Assembly: GCF_009363155.1 (NCBI RefSeq)
Contig: NZ_CP045303.1
Span: forward strand, 248,001-312,000
Length of the DNA: 64,000 nucleotides
Direction of reading: 5' to 3'
From: Azotobacter salinestris
Lineage (GTDB): Bacteria; Pseudomonadota; Gammaproteobacteria; Pseudomonadales; Pseudomonadaceae
Shown in pieces: positions 33,575-42,030 of this stretch (its first letter is position 1; the number at the start of each line of letters is the position of its first letter). Under the pieces are notes generated by a model that had not been told where the DNA came from, searched no databases, and saw only the letters and a list, made by a program, of their open reading frames with translations. The translations under genes were made by a program, and so were the position numbers.

Positions 33575-34903
33575 TCAGGCGAAGAAGGGGTTTTTCGGGC
33601 GTGCCAGGCCGAGGTGTTCGCGCAGAGTGCGGCCCCGGTATTCGCGCCGGAACAGGCCGCGCCGCTGCAGCTCCGGTACCACCAGTGCGGCAAAGTCCTC
33701 CAGGCCGCCCGGCAGGTGTGGCACCAGCACATTGAACCCGTCGGCGGCGCGCTCCTCGAACCAGGCCTGTAGCGCGTCGGCGATCTGCCGGGGCGTGCCG
33801 ATCAGGCTGTAGTGGCCGCGCCCGCCGGCGATGCGCCGGCCCAGTTGGCCCAGGGTCAGGTTTTCCGTGCCCGCCAGCTCGGTCAAAAGCTGCTGGCGGC
33901 TGCGCTGGCCGCTGTCGGTGAGCGGCAGCTCCGGCAGCGGGCCGTCCAGCGGGTATTCGGACAGGTCGAAGTTACCCAGCATGCGCCCGAGCAGCGCGAC
34001 GCCCACCTGCGGCTCGACCAGCTCCTGGAAGGCCTCGAACTTCTCTTTGGCCTCGCTCTCGCTCTGTCCGGCCACCACGAAGACGCCAGGCATGATCCGC
34101 AGCGCATTCTCGTCGCGGCCGTACTTGCCAAGCCGTCCCTTGAGGTCGGCGTAAAAGGTTTTCGCCGATTCCAGCGAAGCCTGTGCGGTGAACACCACCT
34201 CGGCGGTCTCGGCGGCCAGCTCGCGACCGGCTTCGGAGGAGCCGGCCTGCACGACCACCGGGCGTCCCTGCGGCGAGCGGGCCACATTGAGCGGACCGCG
34301 CACCTTGAAATGCTCGCCGCGGTGGTCAAGCACATGCAGCTTGTCCGGGTCGTAGAAGCACCCGCTGGCCTTGTCGCGCAGGAAGGCGTCATCCGCCCAG
34401 CTGTCCCACAGGCCGGTGACCACGCGGTGGAACTCGCGTGCCCGGACATAGCGTTCGGCATGCCCGAGGTGCTCGTCGCGGCCGAAGTTCTGTGCTTCAG
34501 CGGCGGCATCGGAGGTCACCAGGTTCCAGCCGCAGCGCCCGGCCGACAGGTGATCCAGCGAGGCGAATTTGCGCGCCACGTGGTAGGGCTCGTTATAGGT
34601 GGTGGTCGCGGTGCCGACCAGGCCGATCCGCTCGGTGATCGCACTGAGCGCCGAGAGCAGGGTGAGGGGCTCGAAATAGGTCGAGCGTGCGGTATGGCTG
34701 GCAACCTTGTCGTGGAAGACGGCAACGCTGTCGGCGACGAACAGCGCATCGAAGCAGGCCGCTTCGGCGATCTGCGCGGCGCGCCGGTAGATGGAGAAGT
34801 CCAGCGTATCGGCTGGCACATCTGGATGTCGCCAGGCGGCTATATGATGTCCGGTGGCCATGAGGAAGGCGCCGAGATTGAGTTGGCGGGTGGATTGGCT
34901 CAT
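33575..34903 (-). CDS. LLM-class flavin-dependent monooxygenase (NtaA/SnaA/DszA group)
   Basis: 442 residues of the bacterial-luciferase-like fold. RQLNLGAFLMATGHHIAAWR at the start, ERIGLVGTATTTYNEPYHVA, AGRCGWNLVTSDAAAEAQNF and RPVVVQAGSSEAGRELAA are classic for the NtaA/DszA/SnaA subgroup, which uses FMNH2 and O2 to oxidise sulfur- or nitrogen-containing compounds. The frame runs to 35365, but ATG 34903 is the family start. With the sulfonate-type binding protein next door it probably oxidises an imported organosulfur compound; no flavin reductase gene is seen nearby. Confidence 0.92.
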   Translation of the reverse strand: MSQSTRQLNLGAFLMATGHHIAAWRHPDVPADTLDFSIYRRAAQIAEAACFDALFVADSVAVFHDKVASHTARSTYFEPLTLLSALSAITERIGLVGTATTTYNEPYHVARKFASLDHLSAGRCGWNLVTSDAAAEAQNFGRDEHLGHAERYVRAREFHRVVTGLWDSWADDAFLRDKASGCFYDPDKLHVLDHRGEHFKVRGPLNVARSPQGRPVVVQAGSSEAGRELAAETAEVVFTAQASLESAKTFYADLKGRLGKYGRDENALRIMPGVFVVAGQSESEAKEKFEAFQELVEPQVGVALLGRMLGNFDLSEYPLDGPLPELPLTDSGQRSRQQLLTELAGTENLTLGQLGRRIAGGRGHYSLIGTPRQIADALQAWFEERAADGFNVLVPHLPGGLEDFAALVVPELQRRGLFRREYRGRTLREHLGLARPKNPFFA

Positions 34904-34977
34904 GAAATTTCCTTGCCGTAGATTTGAACGAAATGGTAGGGCGCCCAGTGGCGTGGGCGGAAACACTTGAAGAAAGC

Positions 34978-37242
34978 TCAAAGCTCTTTGCGCAACTGCA
35001 CGCCGAAGTAGCGCTCGTCGTCGCGTGGCACGAAGCGGTAGATGTAGTTGCCGCCGGAGGCCATCGACTGGGCGTAGGACTTGTCGTTCAGGTTCTTGCC
35101 TAGAAAGGCCACGCGCCAGCCGTCGTTGTAATCGGCCAGGGCAACGCTGGCGTTCCAGATGCCATAGGCGCCCTGCTTGGTGTCCGGGTTCTGGTCGAGG
35201 GTGAACTGCACCTCGTCCTGCCAGCTGAAGTCGCTGCTCAGCTCGATGTCCAGCCCGTTGCTCAGCGGGATCGTGTAGTCGGCGCGCACATAGCTCTTCC
35301 AGTCCGGCGTGAAGGGCAGCGGCTTGCCGTCCACGTCGCAATTGGCGGCTGCGCCCGGCGGGCACTGGAAGCTGTCGATGCGTGCTTCCGTATAGGCCAG
35401 GGCGCCGGACAGCCGGAACTGGTGGGTGGCCTGGAAGCTGTAGTCCAACTCGACACCGCGGGTATAGACGCTGCCGGCATTGACCAGACGAGTCACCACC
35501 TGGCCAGCTACGGTGTCATAGAAGTTCGCCTGGTAGTTATCGTAATCGGTATGGAAGACCGCCAGGTTGGCGGTCAGGCGGTTATTCAGTGCCGTGGCCT
35601 TCAGGCCGATTTCGTAGGCATCGGAGGTTTCCGGCTTGAGGGATTCGGTGTCGCGCGGCTGCATGTTGAAGAACACGTTGTAGGCCGGCCCCTTGTAGCC
35701 TCGCGAGTAGGTTGCGTAGCCCATCAGGTGGTCGGTGAAGTCGTACTGCACGCCGATGCGCCCGCTCCACTCGTCTTCGTCCACCGAGCCAGAGCTGGCG
35801 GTCGAGGGCTGGATGCCGGTGACCGCGACAGGCGAGGTGGAGACTCGGCGGTGGGTGTACTCCAAGTCGTCCTGGGTCCAGCGCAGGCCGAAGATGCCCC
35901 GGAAATTCTCGGTGAAATTGAAGGTGTTCTCGCCGAACAGGGCGAAGCTGTCGCTGGTCACGTCGTAGTCGGCACGGCCCTGATTGGCCACTCCGTCGTT
36001 CACCGACAGACGCTGGTAGGTCTCTTCGGTGCGGCCATGCATGTAGTAGACGCCCAGCACGTATTCGAGAAATCCGCCCTTCGGTGAGGTCAGGCGAAAC
36101 TCCTGGGAGTATTGGTCGTAGTCCACTTCGCCCTTGTCGTGGGAGGCGGTCAGCGGCAGGGCCGCGAGGCGGTCTCCGTCCTGGAGCTGGGTATTGTCCC
36201 AGCGGCGCCAGGCCGTGATGGAGGTCAGGGTGAACTCGCCTAGCTGCCATTCGGCCTGTCCGGAGATGCCGGCGTTGGTGTCCTCGACGCGGCTTTTGTA
36301 GTCGCTGGCGATGTCTTGGTTGTGTCGGCTCGGCGATACCGGCTTGAGCGAGTTGGCGAAGGCGGCGTTGCTGGTCGAGACGACCACCCCATTGGGGATG
36401 TCGTCGTCGCTGCGCGAGTAGTCGCCGATCAGGATGAACTTGAAGTTTTCGCTTGGCTCGAATTCCAGTTTGCCGCGCAGGCCCGTGCGGTCGTAGCCAT
36501 TGACGTCATCGTTATTGGCAGCGTTCTCCACGTTGCCGTCGTATTTGCCGAGCAAGCCGCTCAGCGAGCCCTTGAGGCTGTCGGTCAAACGGCCGCCGAC
36601 GCCGAAGCGCACGCGGTTCTCGTTGCCGTTGCCGAAGTGCGAGTAGTCGACGTAGCCCTGGAGGTGTTCCGGTGCTGCCCGGGAGACGATATTGAGCACG
36701 CCGGCCGAGGCGTTCTTGCCGAACAAGGTACCCTGCGGTCCGCGCAGCACCTCGATGCGTTCCAGGTCGACCAAATCCAGGGTCGACTGGCCGGGCCGGC
36801 CGAACACCACGCCGTCGATCACGGTGGCCACAGTCGGCTCGATGCCCGGCGAAGTAGAGATAGTGCCCACACCGCGGATGAACAGCGAAGTGTCCTTGTT
36901 CGAGGCGCCAGTGCGGAAATTCAGTGTCGGCACCTGTTGGACGATACTGGCGACACTGTTGCGGTTGTCGCGCTCCAACTGCTCCCCGTCGATCACCGAA
37001 ACAGCTACGGGAATCTCCTGTAGGGAGGCCTCGCGGCGGGTGGCCGTAACGGTGATGGCCTGGAGAGTCTGCTCGCTGTCGGCGCTCGATGCTGTGGTTT
37101 CGGTTGCCGCTGCGTCCGGCTCCGCCCAAGCGGGGCCTCCCAGGCAGGACAGCAGGACTGCCAATACCAGAGGGTCGCGATAATTTGCAAAGTGCTGTCT
37201 GCCGCTGGGTGCGGCGCCGATGTGATGAGTAATTTCTTTCAT
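34978..37242 (-). CDS. TonB-dependent outer-membrane receptor
   Basis: 754 residues. After a signal peptide (LVLAVLLSCLGGPAWA) comes a TonB-box-like stretch (QTLQAITVTATRREA), then the plug (DGVVFGRPGQSTLDLVDLER, VLRGPQGTLFGKNASAGVLN) and a long beta-barrel, ending FGVQLRKEL. The frame extends to 37371 but ATG 37242 places the signal peptide normally. It imports a large or scarce ligand with TonB energy. It is encoded beside TonB/ExbBD, a sulfonate-type binding protein and a monooxygenase and opposite a LacI regulator, so the ligand is probably organic and not an iron chelate; that is inference. Confidence 0.92.
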   Translation of the reverse strand: MKEITHHIGAAPSGRQHFANYRDPLVLAVLLSCLGGPAWAEPDAAATETTASSADSEQTLQAITVTATRREASLQEIPVAVSVIDGEQLERDNRNSVASIVQQVPTLNFRTGASNKDTSLFIRGVGTISTSPGIEPTVATVIDGVVFGRPGQSTLDLVDLERIEVLRGPQGTLFGKNASAGVLNIVSRAAPEHLQGYVDYSHFGNGNENRVRFGVGGRLTDSLKGSLSGLLGKYDGNVENAANNDDVNGYDRTGLRGKLEFEPSENFKFILIGDYSRSDDDIPNGVVVSTSNAAFANSLKPVSPSRHNQDIASDYKSRVEDTNAGISGQAEWQLGEFTLTSITAWRRWDNTQLQDGDRLAALPLTASHDKGEVDYDQYSQEFRLTSPKGGFLEYVLGVYYMHGRTEETYQRLSVNDGVANQGRADYDVTSDSFALFGENTFNFTENFRGIFGLRWTQDDLEYTHRRVSTSPVAVTGIQPSTASSGSVDEDEWSGRIGVQYDFTDHLMGYATYSRGYKGPAYNVFFNMQPRDTESLKPETSDAYEIGLKATALNNRLTANLAVFHTDYDNYQANFYDTVAGQVVTRLVNAGSVYTRGVELDYSFQATHQFRLSGALAYTEARIDSFQCPPGAAANCDVDGKPLPFTPDWKSYVRADYTIPLSNGLDIELSSDFSWQDEVQFTLDQNPDTKQGAYGIWNASVALADYNDGWRVAFLGKNLNDKSYAQSMASGGNYIYRFVPRDDERYFGVQLRKEL

Positions 37243-37355
37243 GCTCTTGCTCTGCCCCGCTGGACCAGATGCGGTCTGCTCGGCTACTGGGTCTGAACGA
37301 AGCGCCTGTTCTGGTCCCGTGTGTGCGAGTGGCAGATGACGAGAGACATCTCGTA

Positions 37356-37369
37356 ATGTCAGCGCTAAC
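37356..37369. promoter_or_regulatory. LacI-type operator between receptor and regulator genes
   Basis: TGTCAGCGCTAACA is a 14-bp near-palindrome centred on AGCGCT, a typical LacI-family operator. It lies 114 bp upstream of the receptor start and 84 bp upstream of the LacI gene, so it may control both. Confidence 0.6.
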
Positions 37370-37452
37370 ATCTGCAGTATTGAGAGATTCCATATAGATC
37401 GTCAAATAATTAAAAATTACTTTTATATTCAATTTTTGAGAGAAAAGAGCCT

Positions 37453-38496
37453 GTGAGCGACTCATCGCCTCCCCGCAAACGGCGTACGGCCGGGCGCACC
37501 ACGCTTAACGACGTCGCCCGTGAGGTAGGGGTTTCGGCGCTGACTGTTTCGCGCTTTTTCAATCACCCCGAGTTGGTGTCGGAGGAGCTGCGCCAACGTA
37601 TCGGTGAGGCTGTCTCGGCGCTCGGCTATGTACCCAATCTGGTCGCCGGCAGCCTTGCTTCCGCGCGCAGCCGTATCGTCGGCATGGTCATCCCGAATAT
37701 CTCGGGGCCCATCTTCGCCAATACCATCCAAGGCTTCAGCGACACCCTGAGCCGGCACGGCTATCAGTTGCTATTGGCTTCCAGCTATTTTTCGCCGGAA
37801 CAGGAGGAAAATGCCGTGCGGGCTTTTCTCGGTTGGTCGCCGGCAGCGTTGGTGGTCACCAGTCATTTCCACAGCGAGGGCACGGAAAGACTGCTTGCCG
37901 GAACGGACATCCCCGTAGTCGAGATCTGGGATTATCAACCCGAGCGTGCGCCCATTCAGGTTGGTTTCCAGCACTACGATGTAGGGGAAATGGCGGCACG
38001 CCATCTGCTCGGCAAGGGTTACCGGCGCATCGCCTTCGTGCTGAACAGCGCCGCCGGAGACTTCAGCGCCTTGGATCGGCGCGATGGCTATGCGGCCATC
38101 CTGGAGGCCGCCGGACTCCAGCCTTGGAATTTCGTCCCCAGCATCGGCAACGCACCTTTCGAGGCAGGCAAGGAGGCCATGGAAACGCTGATGCAGGGCA
38201 CGCCGAAGCCCGATGCGATCATTTTCGCCAACGACAACCTGGCGGCTGGCGGCCTGCTCGCCGCGCAACGCATGGATCTGAATATCCCTGGCGATTGTGC
38301 TGTCATGGGATTTGGCGACTACGCCTTCGCCCACATGCTGTTACCGAGCCTAAGCACCATTCGGCCTCCGTCGCTGGAGATTGGTGAAATGGCTGCGTTG
38401 CGGGTATTGGAAAGTCTCGGTGCGATAGCAGTGACACTGCCGGTGCAGCGCTTGAACCGGCTCGAATGCCAACTGGTCGAGCGGGAAAGCACATAA
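37453..38496 (+). CDS. LacI-family transcriptional regulator
   Basis: 347 residues. The helix-turn-helix is TTLNDVAREVGVSALTVSRF with the minor-groove hinge GYVPNLVAGSLASARS, followed by a periplasmic-binding-protein-like ligand domain (VGMVIPNISGPIFANTIQGF, DAIIFANDNLAAGGLLAAQR). The start is GTG at 37453. It resembles GntR-type gluconate regulators in overall wording. It is divergent from the TonB-dependent receptor and most likely represses it through the palindrome at 37356-37369. The effector is unknown. Confidence 0.92.
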   Translation: MSDSSPPRKRRTAGRTTLNDVAREVGVSALTVSRFFNHPELVSEELRQRIGEAVSALGYVPNLVAGSLASARSRIVGMVIPNISGPIFANTIQGFSDTLSRHGYQLLLASSYFSPEQEENAVRAFLGWSPAALVVTSHFHSEGTERLLAGTDIPVVEIWDYQPERAPIQVGFQHYDVGEMAARHLLGKGYRRIAFVLNSAAGDFSALDRRDGYAAILEAAGLQPWNFVPSIGNAPFEAGKEAMETLMQGTPKPDAIIFANDNLAAGGLLAAQRMDLNIPGDCAVMGFGDYAFAHMLLPSLSTIRPPSLEIGEMAALRVLESLGAIAVTLPVQRLNRLECQLVEREST

Positions 38497-38558
38497 AGGG
38501 CGATCCGAGTCCAAAACGAAAGCTGCTCCCATGCACGTGGGGAAACGGCCGAAATTAC

Positions 38559-38755
38559 CAGAAAGCGCGGAAAGCCCCGTACTTTTAGTGCGGGGATGTA
38601 GAGCACGGGCGCGAAGCGGCCCTTGGGTTTCCCCAACTACATGGCAACCTGGCCGCATGAAGCACACCAAGACCCTCAAGGTTCGCGTTCGAGACAAGCA
38701 TGCGCCGCTGCTCCGGCAGATGGCCCGCAGCGTGAATCTCGTCTGGAACTACCTG
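38559..38755 (+). pseudogene. tnpB: tnpB element left end and first 33 codons
   Basis: TTAC (38555-38558) is followed by the same left-end sequence as the complete tnpB element at 54430-55607, then ATG 38657 reads MKHTKTLKVRVRDKHAPLLR and continues to NLVWNYL, matching the start of the complete TnpB. It ends exactly where the group II intron begins. The right half of the element is absent. Confidence 0.85.
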
Positions 38756-39632
38756 GTGCGACGTGAAGTCGCCTCTTCGATTGTGGCTGCGATTGCCACC
38801 GACTTTCCCATGAGTCGTACCCTAGGTGGGCATGCGGAGCTGGTAACGGCTCGGTGTGAAGCCCCGCTGACAACGTATCCGTGCGCCTCACGGCGTCGGC
38901 ACGGGCCCGTGAGGGCAAGTGCCGTACTGGCAGCATCAATCCGGTAGCGGGCAAGGGTCTCCGACATGGTCAACGTAAGTGAACACCTGATAAAGACCGT
39001 AATCCAGAACAAGCCAAAGATGCTGACAGGCTTGAACCAAAAGGTAAGCGGACAGGCGCAGGAGCTCAAGGTATCTCCTGCCATGGGCGTTGCTCCGCCG
39101 GTCGATAGGGTGGACCTAAATCGGATTAAGTCGAAGCTGCGAAACACGGTAAGCCCAACGCTCTCCCTATGGGTAGCACGGCCGCAAGGCAATGCGATGG
39201 AGCAGTGGGTAAGGGAAGGTGGAAAAAGCGAACGCCGCTCTGTAATGGGGTGGATAGGGGTTGAGCCGGGAGGCGACATCACCCTGCGCGACAAGCGAGC
39301 AGACTTCCACCAGGTCTCGTATTGCGAGAGAGTCTGTAGAACTGCCCGAGGAGGGAATGGCGAATGACGGCGCGTGTTTGTTGTGCTGGCGCACCCTCCG
39401 ACCGCTCAGTGGACTGGCACAGCATTGATTGGGCCGCATGCCATCGTGAGGTGAAGCGGCTGCAGATGCGTATCGCAAAGGCGACCAGGGAACGCAACTG
39501 GCGCAAGGTCAAGGCCTTGCAATGGCTGCTGACCCATTCGTTCTCCGCCAAAGCTGTGGCGGTGAAGCGAGTTACAGAGAACCAAGGCAAGAGCACCCCC
39601 GGCATCGACAAGGAAGTATGGTCGACGCCTAG
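38756..39632 (+). mobile_element. group II intron, 5-prime part, inserted in tnpB
   Basis: The tnpB coding sequence breaks after ...AACTACCTG and continues with GTGCGACGTGAAGTCGCC, the conserved GUGYG start of bacterial group II introns. About 600 bp of structured non-coding sequence (domains I to III by position) precede the intron-encoded protein at 39364. The 3-prime part, including domain V and the second tnpB exon, is missing because an IS5 element cuts it at about 39633. It cannot splice as it stands. Confidence 0.8.
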
Positions 39633-39648
39633 GGATGGTCTGAAGTAG
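39364..39648 (+). pseudogene. group II intron reverse transcriptase/maturase, N-terminal fragment
   Basis: 94 residues are read: VDWHSIDWAACHREVKRLQM and KVKALQWLLTHSFSAKAVAV then VTENQGKSTPGIDKEVWSTP, the reliable N-terminal RT-0 region of LtrA-like maturases. The reverse-transcriptase palm, maturase and endonuclease parts are lost. The final residues RDGLK come from the IS5 end. Confidence 0.85.
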
Positions 39649-40826
39649 TCATGTATTTCTGGCTGACTTCAGCCCCCCGCCGACTTTGAAAGCGGAGAAT
39701 CGATCAAAAACGATCAGATCACCCGCTCGTTTCTGCGTTTTTTAGCTGCCGCGAGCACGTCGCAGCAACCGTTTCCCGCATTACAGGCGCACCTCTCCTG
39801 CATTCGCCAGTAAATATCGGCGCGCCATCCACAGATTCGACAAGGCGAACAGCGTCACCAACTGTGACGTGTTTTTGGCCAATCCCCGGAAGCGCACCTT
39901 GGTGTAGCCAAACTGGCGCTTGATCACGCGGAACGGATGTTCGACCTTGGCTCGTACCTGGGCCTTGGCCTTCTCGATCTTGCGGATCGCTTTGTATAAG
40001 GCGCTACGCTTGCCATGCTTCTTGTAGGTACTGCGCCGGGCCGCGACCTGCCAGATGACCTGCCGACCTTCATGCTCGGGGCGCTTCTCTACGCCGGTAT
40101 AGCCCGCATCGGCACTCACTACGTTTTCCTCGCCATGCAGCAGTTGGTCGACTTGGGTGACATCTGCCACGTTGGCTGCCGTGACCACCACGCTGTGCAC
40201 CAGACCCGACTCAGCGTCGGCACCAATGTGAGCTTTTGCGCCGAAGTAGTACTGGTTGCCCTTCTTCGTCGAGTGCATTTCCGGGTCGCGCTTGCCGTCC
40301 TTGTTCTTCGTCGAGCTCGGCGCATGGATCAGGGTGGCGTCGACAATGGTGCCCTGGCGCAGCGACAGTCCGCGCTCGCCCAGATAGCCGTTGATCACCT
40401 CCAGTATTCCCCCGGCCAGTTCGTGCTTCTCCAGCAGGCGACGGAAGTTGAGGAGGGTCGTTTCGTCCGGGATGCGCTCCAGGCTCAGGCCGGCGAACTG
40501 GCGCAGGAGAGTGGTTTCGTACAGCGCTTCCTCCATCGCCGGATCGCTGTAGCCGAACCAGTTCTGCATCAGGTGCACGCGCAGCATGGCTGCCAGCGGG
40601 TAGGCGGGCCGACCGCCTTCGCCCTTGGGATAGTAGGGCTCGATCAGGGCGATCAGCCCCTGCCACGGCACCACCTGGTCCATCTCGAGCAGGAAGCGCT
40701 CGCGGCGGGTCTGCTTGCGCTTGCCGGCATACTCGGCATCGGCGAAGGACAGTTGCTTCATCGGGAAACTCGGACAAGGGAGCGGGTGTATTTCACCAGA
40801 ATCGGGAAGTCTTTTTCAGGATTTCC
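39633..40826 (-). mobile_element. IS5-family element (IS5 subgroup)
   Basis: The ends are imperfect inverted repeats starting GGATGGTCTGAAGTAGTC on the left and GGAAATCCTGAAAAAGAC on the reverse of the right. The flanking tetranucleotides fit the YTAR target rule of this group, CTAG (39629-39632) and TTAG (40827-40830), but are not identical. This suggests that the two flanks come from different insertions or that a deletion or recombination occurred. Confidence 0.75.
39781..40761 (-). CDS. IS5-family transposase
   Basis: A 326-residue DDE transposase close to that of E. coli IS5: QLSFADAEYAGKRKQTRRER, AMEEALYETTLLRQFAGLSL, then D in GTIVDATLIHAPSSTKNKDG, D in VVSADAGYTGVEKRPEH and E in KVEHPFRVIKRQFGYTKVRF. 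Length and catalytic residues are complete, so it could be active. Confidence 0.93.
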   Translation of the reverse strand: MKQLSFADAEYAGKRKQTRRERFLLEMDQVVPWQGLIALIEPYYPKGEGGRPAYPLAAMLRVHLMQNWFGYSDPAMEEALYETTLLRQFAGLSLERIPDETTLLNFRRLLEKHELAGGILEVINGYLGERGLSLRQGTIVDATLIHAPSSTKNKDGKRDPEMHSTKKGNQYYFGAKAHIGADAESGLVHSVVVTAANVADVTQVDQLLHGEENVVSADAGYTGVEKRPEHEGRQVIWQVAARRSTYKKHGKRSALYKAIRKIEKAKAQVRAKVEHPFRVIKRQFGYTKVRFRGLAKNTSQLVTLFALSNLWMARRYLLANAGEVRL

Positions 40827-40891
40827 TTAGAGAGTGGGGGATAGATATCTAGGAGTAAACCTAACCAACTCACTCTTACTAATTTTATCGA
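40827..40891. other. short AT-rich spacer between IS5 and IS630
   Basis: About 65 bp of unrecognised sequence with stops in all plus frames. It should be the original left flank of the outer IS630 copy. Confidence 0.4.
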
Positions 40892-40917
40892 AAGTATTGT
40901 CATATTGAGGGATAATA

Positions 40918-42023
40918 TTAATCCAGCAATCCAATAGGGCATAATCGCCATTTTTCCCGATGACCAGTGACGCTAGAAGCCTCAGCCCCTTGGAACAGCG
41001 CGAAAAACGCGCCATTGCCCTTCGCATGCGCGAGCAGGGGTATACCTACAGAGCCATCGGCGAAGCCGTTGGCGTTCATCTGCGCACCGTGGCGCACTGG
41101 GTCGAGGTGGCGCAGCACCAAGGCAAGTCGGCCGCCATTGAGGGTGGCCAGCGTGGGTCACTGCCAGGAGAGCGCCGCAGCCTCAGCCCGGAGCAGGAGG
41201 CACTGATTCGCACGCTATTGCTCGACACCATGCCAGACCAGTTGAAGCTCGCTTTCGCGCTCTGGACTCGGGATGCGGTACAAGCCCTGATCGCCCTGCA
41301 CTGCGGTCTTCAGATGCCGATCCGGACAGTCGGTGAATACCTCAAGCGTTGGGGCTATACCCCACAACGGCCGCTGAAGCGCGCTTATCAGCAGCAGCCC
41401 GAGGCGATACAGCGCTGGTTGAAGAGCGAGTACCCGAAGATCGAGCGGCGCGCCAAGGCCGAGGGCGGCGAGATTCACTGGGGCGATGAAACCGGCTTGC
41501 GCAGCGATAGCCACGCGGGGCGCAGCTACGCCCCGGCAGGGCGAACGCCAGTCCGCGAGGTCAGTGGGAGCCGCTTTGCTTCGAACATGATTTCGACAGT
41601 GACCAACCGGGGCAAGCTGCGCTTCATGCTGTATCGGGAAACCATGACGGCGACCGTGCTGATCCGCTTCCTGGGGCGGCTGATCCGGGACACCCAGGGG
41701 CGCAAGGTCTTCCTGATTCTGGACAACCTGCGCGTGCATCACAGCAAGAAAGTGAAAGCCTGGCTGGATGAGCGTCGAGAGCGGATCGAAGTGTTCTTTC
41801 TGCCGGCCTACGCTCCGGAGCTTAATCCGGACGAGTACCTGAATGGCGACCTCAAGCAGCAAGTGCGCAGCGGGCCAAGCGTGAGAAGCCGGGAGGCTCT
41901 GGAAGGACGGGTTCGTTCGGTCATGCGCCGCCTGCAATCAAAGCCCGAGCGAATTCGCTCGTACTTCAGGCACCCCAAAATTGCCTATGCGGCATGATTT
42001 GAGGTATTGGATTGCCGGATTAA
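40918..42023 (+). mobile_element. inner IS630-family element
   Basis: The left end TTAATCCAGCAATCCAATA and the reverse of the right end TTAATCCGGCAATCCAATA differ at one base of 19. TA lies on both sides (40916-40917 and 42024-42025). Length 1106 bp. It is inserted inside the outer IS630. Confidence 0.88.
40960..41997 (+). CDS. IS630-family transposase (inner element)
   Basis: 345 residues. Helix-turn-helix region YTYRAIGEAVGVHLRTVAHW, then the DDE_3 core: D in IHWGDETGLRSDSHAGRSYA, D in KVFLILDNLRVHHSKK and E in PAYAPELNPDEYLNGDLKQQ. Complete with no visible lesion. Confidence 0.93.
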   Translation: MTSDARSLSPLEQREKRAIALRMREQGYTYRAIGEAVGVHLRTVAHWVEVAQHQGKSAAIEGGQRGSLPGERRSLSPEQEALIRTLLLDTMPDQLKLAFALWTRDAVQALIALHCGLQMPIRTVGEYLKRWGYTPQRPLKRAYQQQPEAIQRWLKSEYPKIERRAKAEGGEIHWGDETGLRSDSHAGRSYAPAGRTPVREVSGSRFASNMISTVTNRGKLRFMLYRETMTATVLIRFLGRLIRDTQGRKVFLILDNLRVHHSKKVKAWLDERRERIEVFFLPAYAPELNPDEYLNGDLKQQVRSGPSVRSREALEGRVRSVMRRLQSKPERIRSYFRHPKIAYAA

Positions 42024-42030
42024 TACTCCG

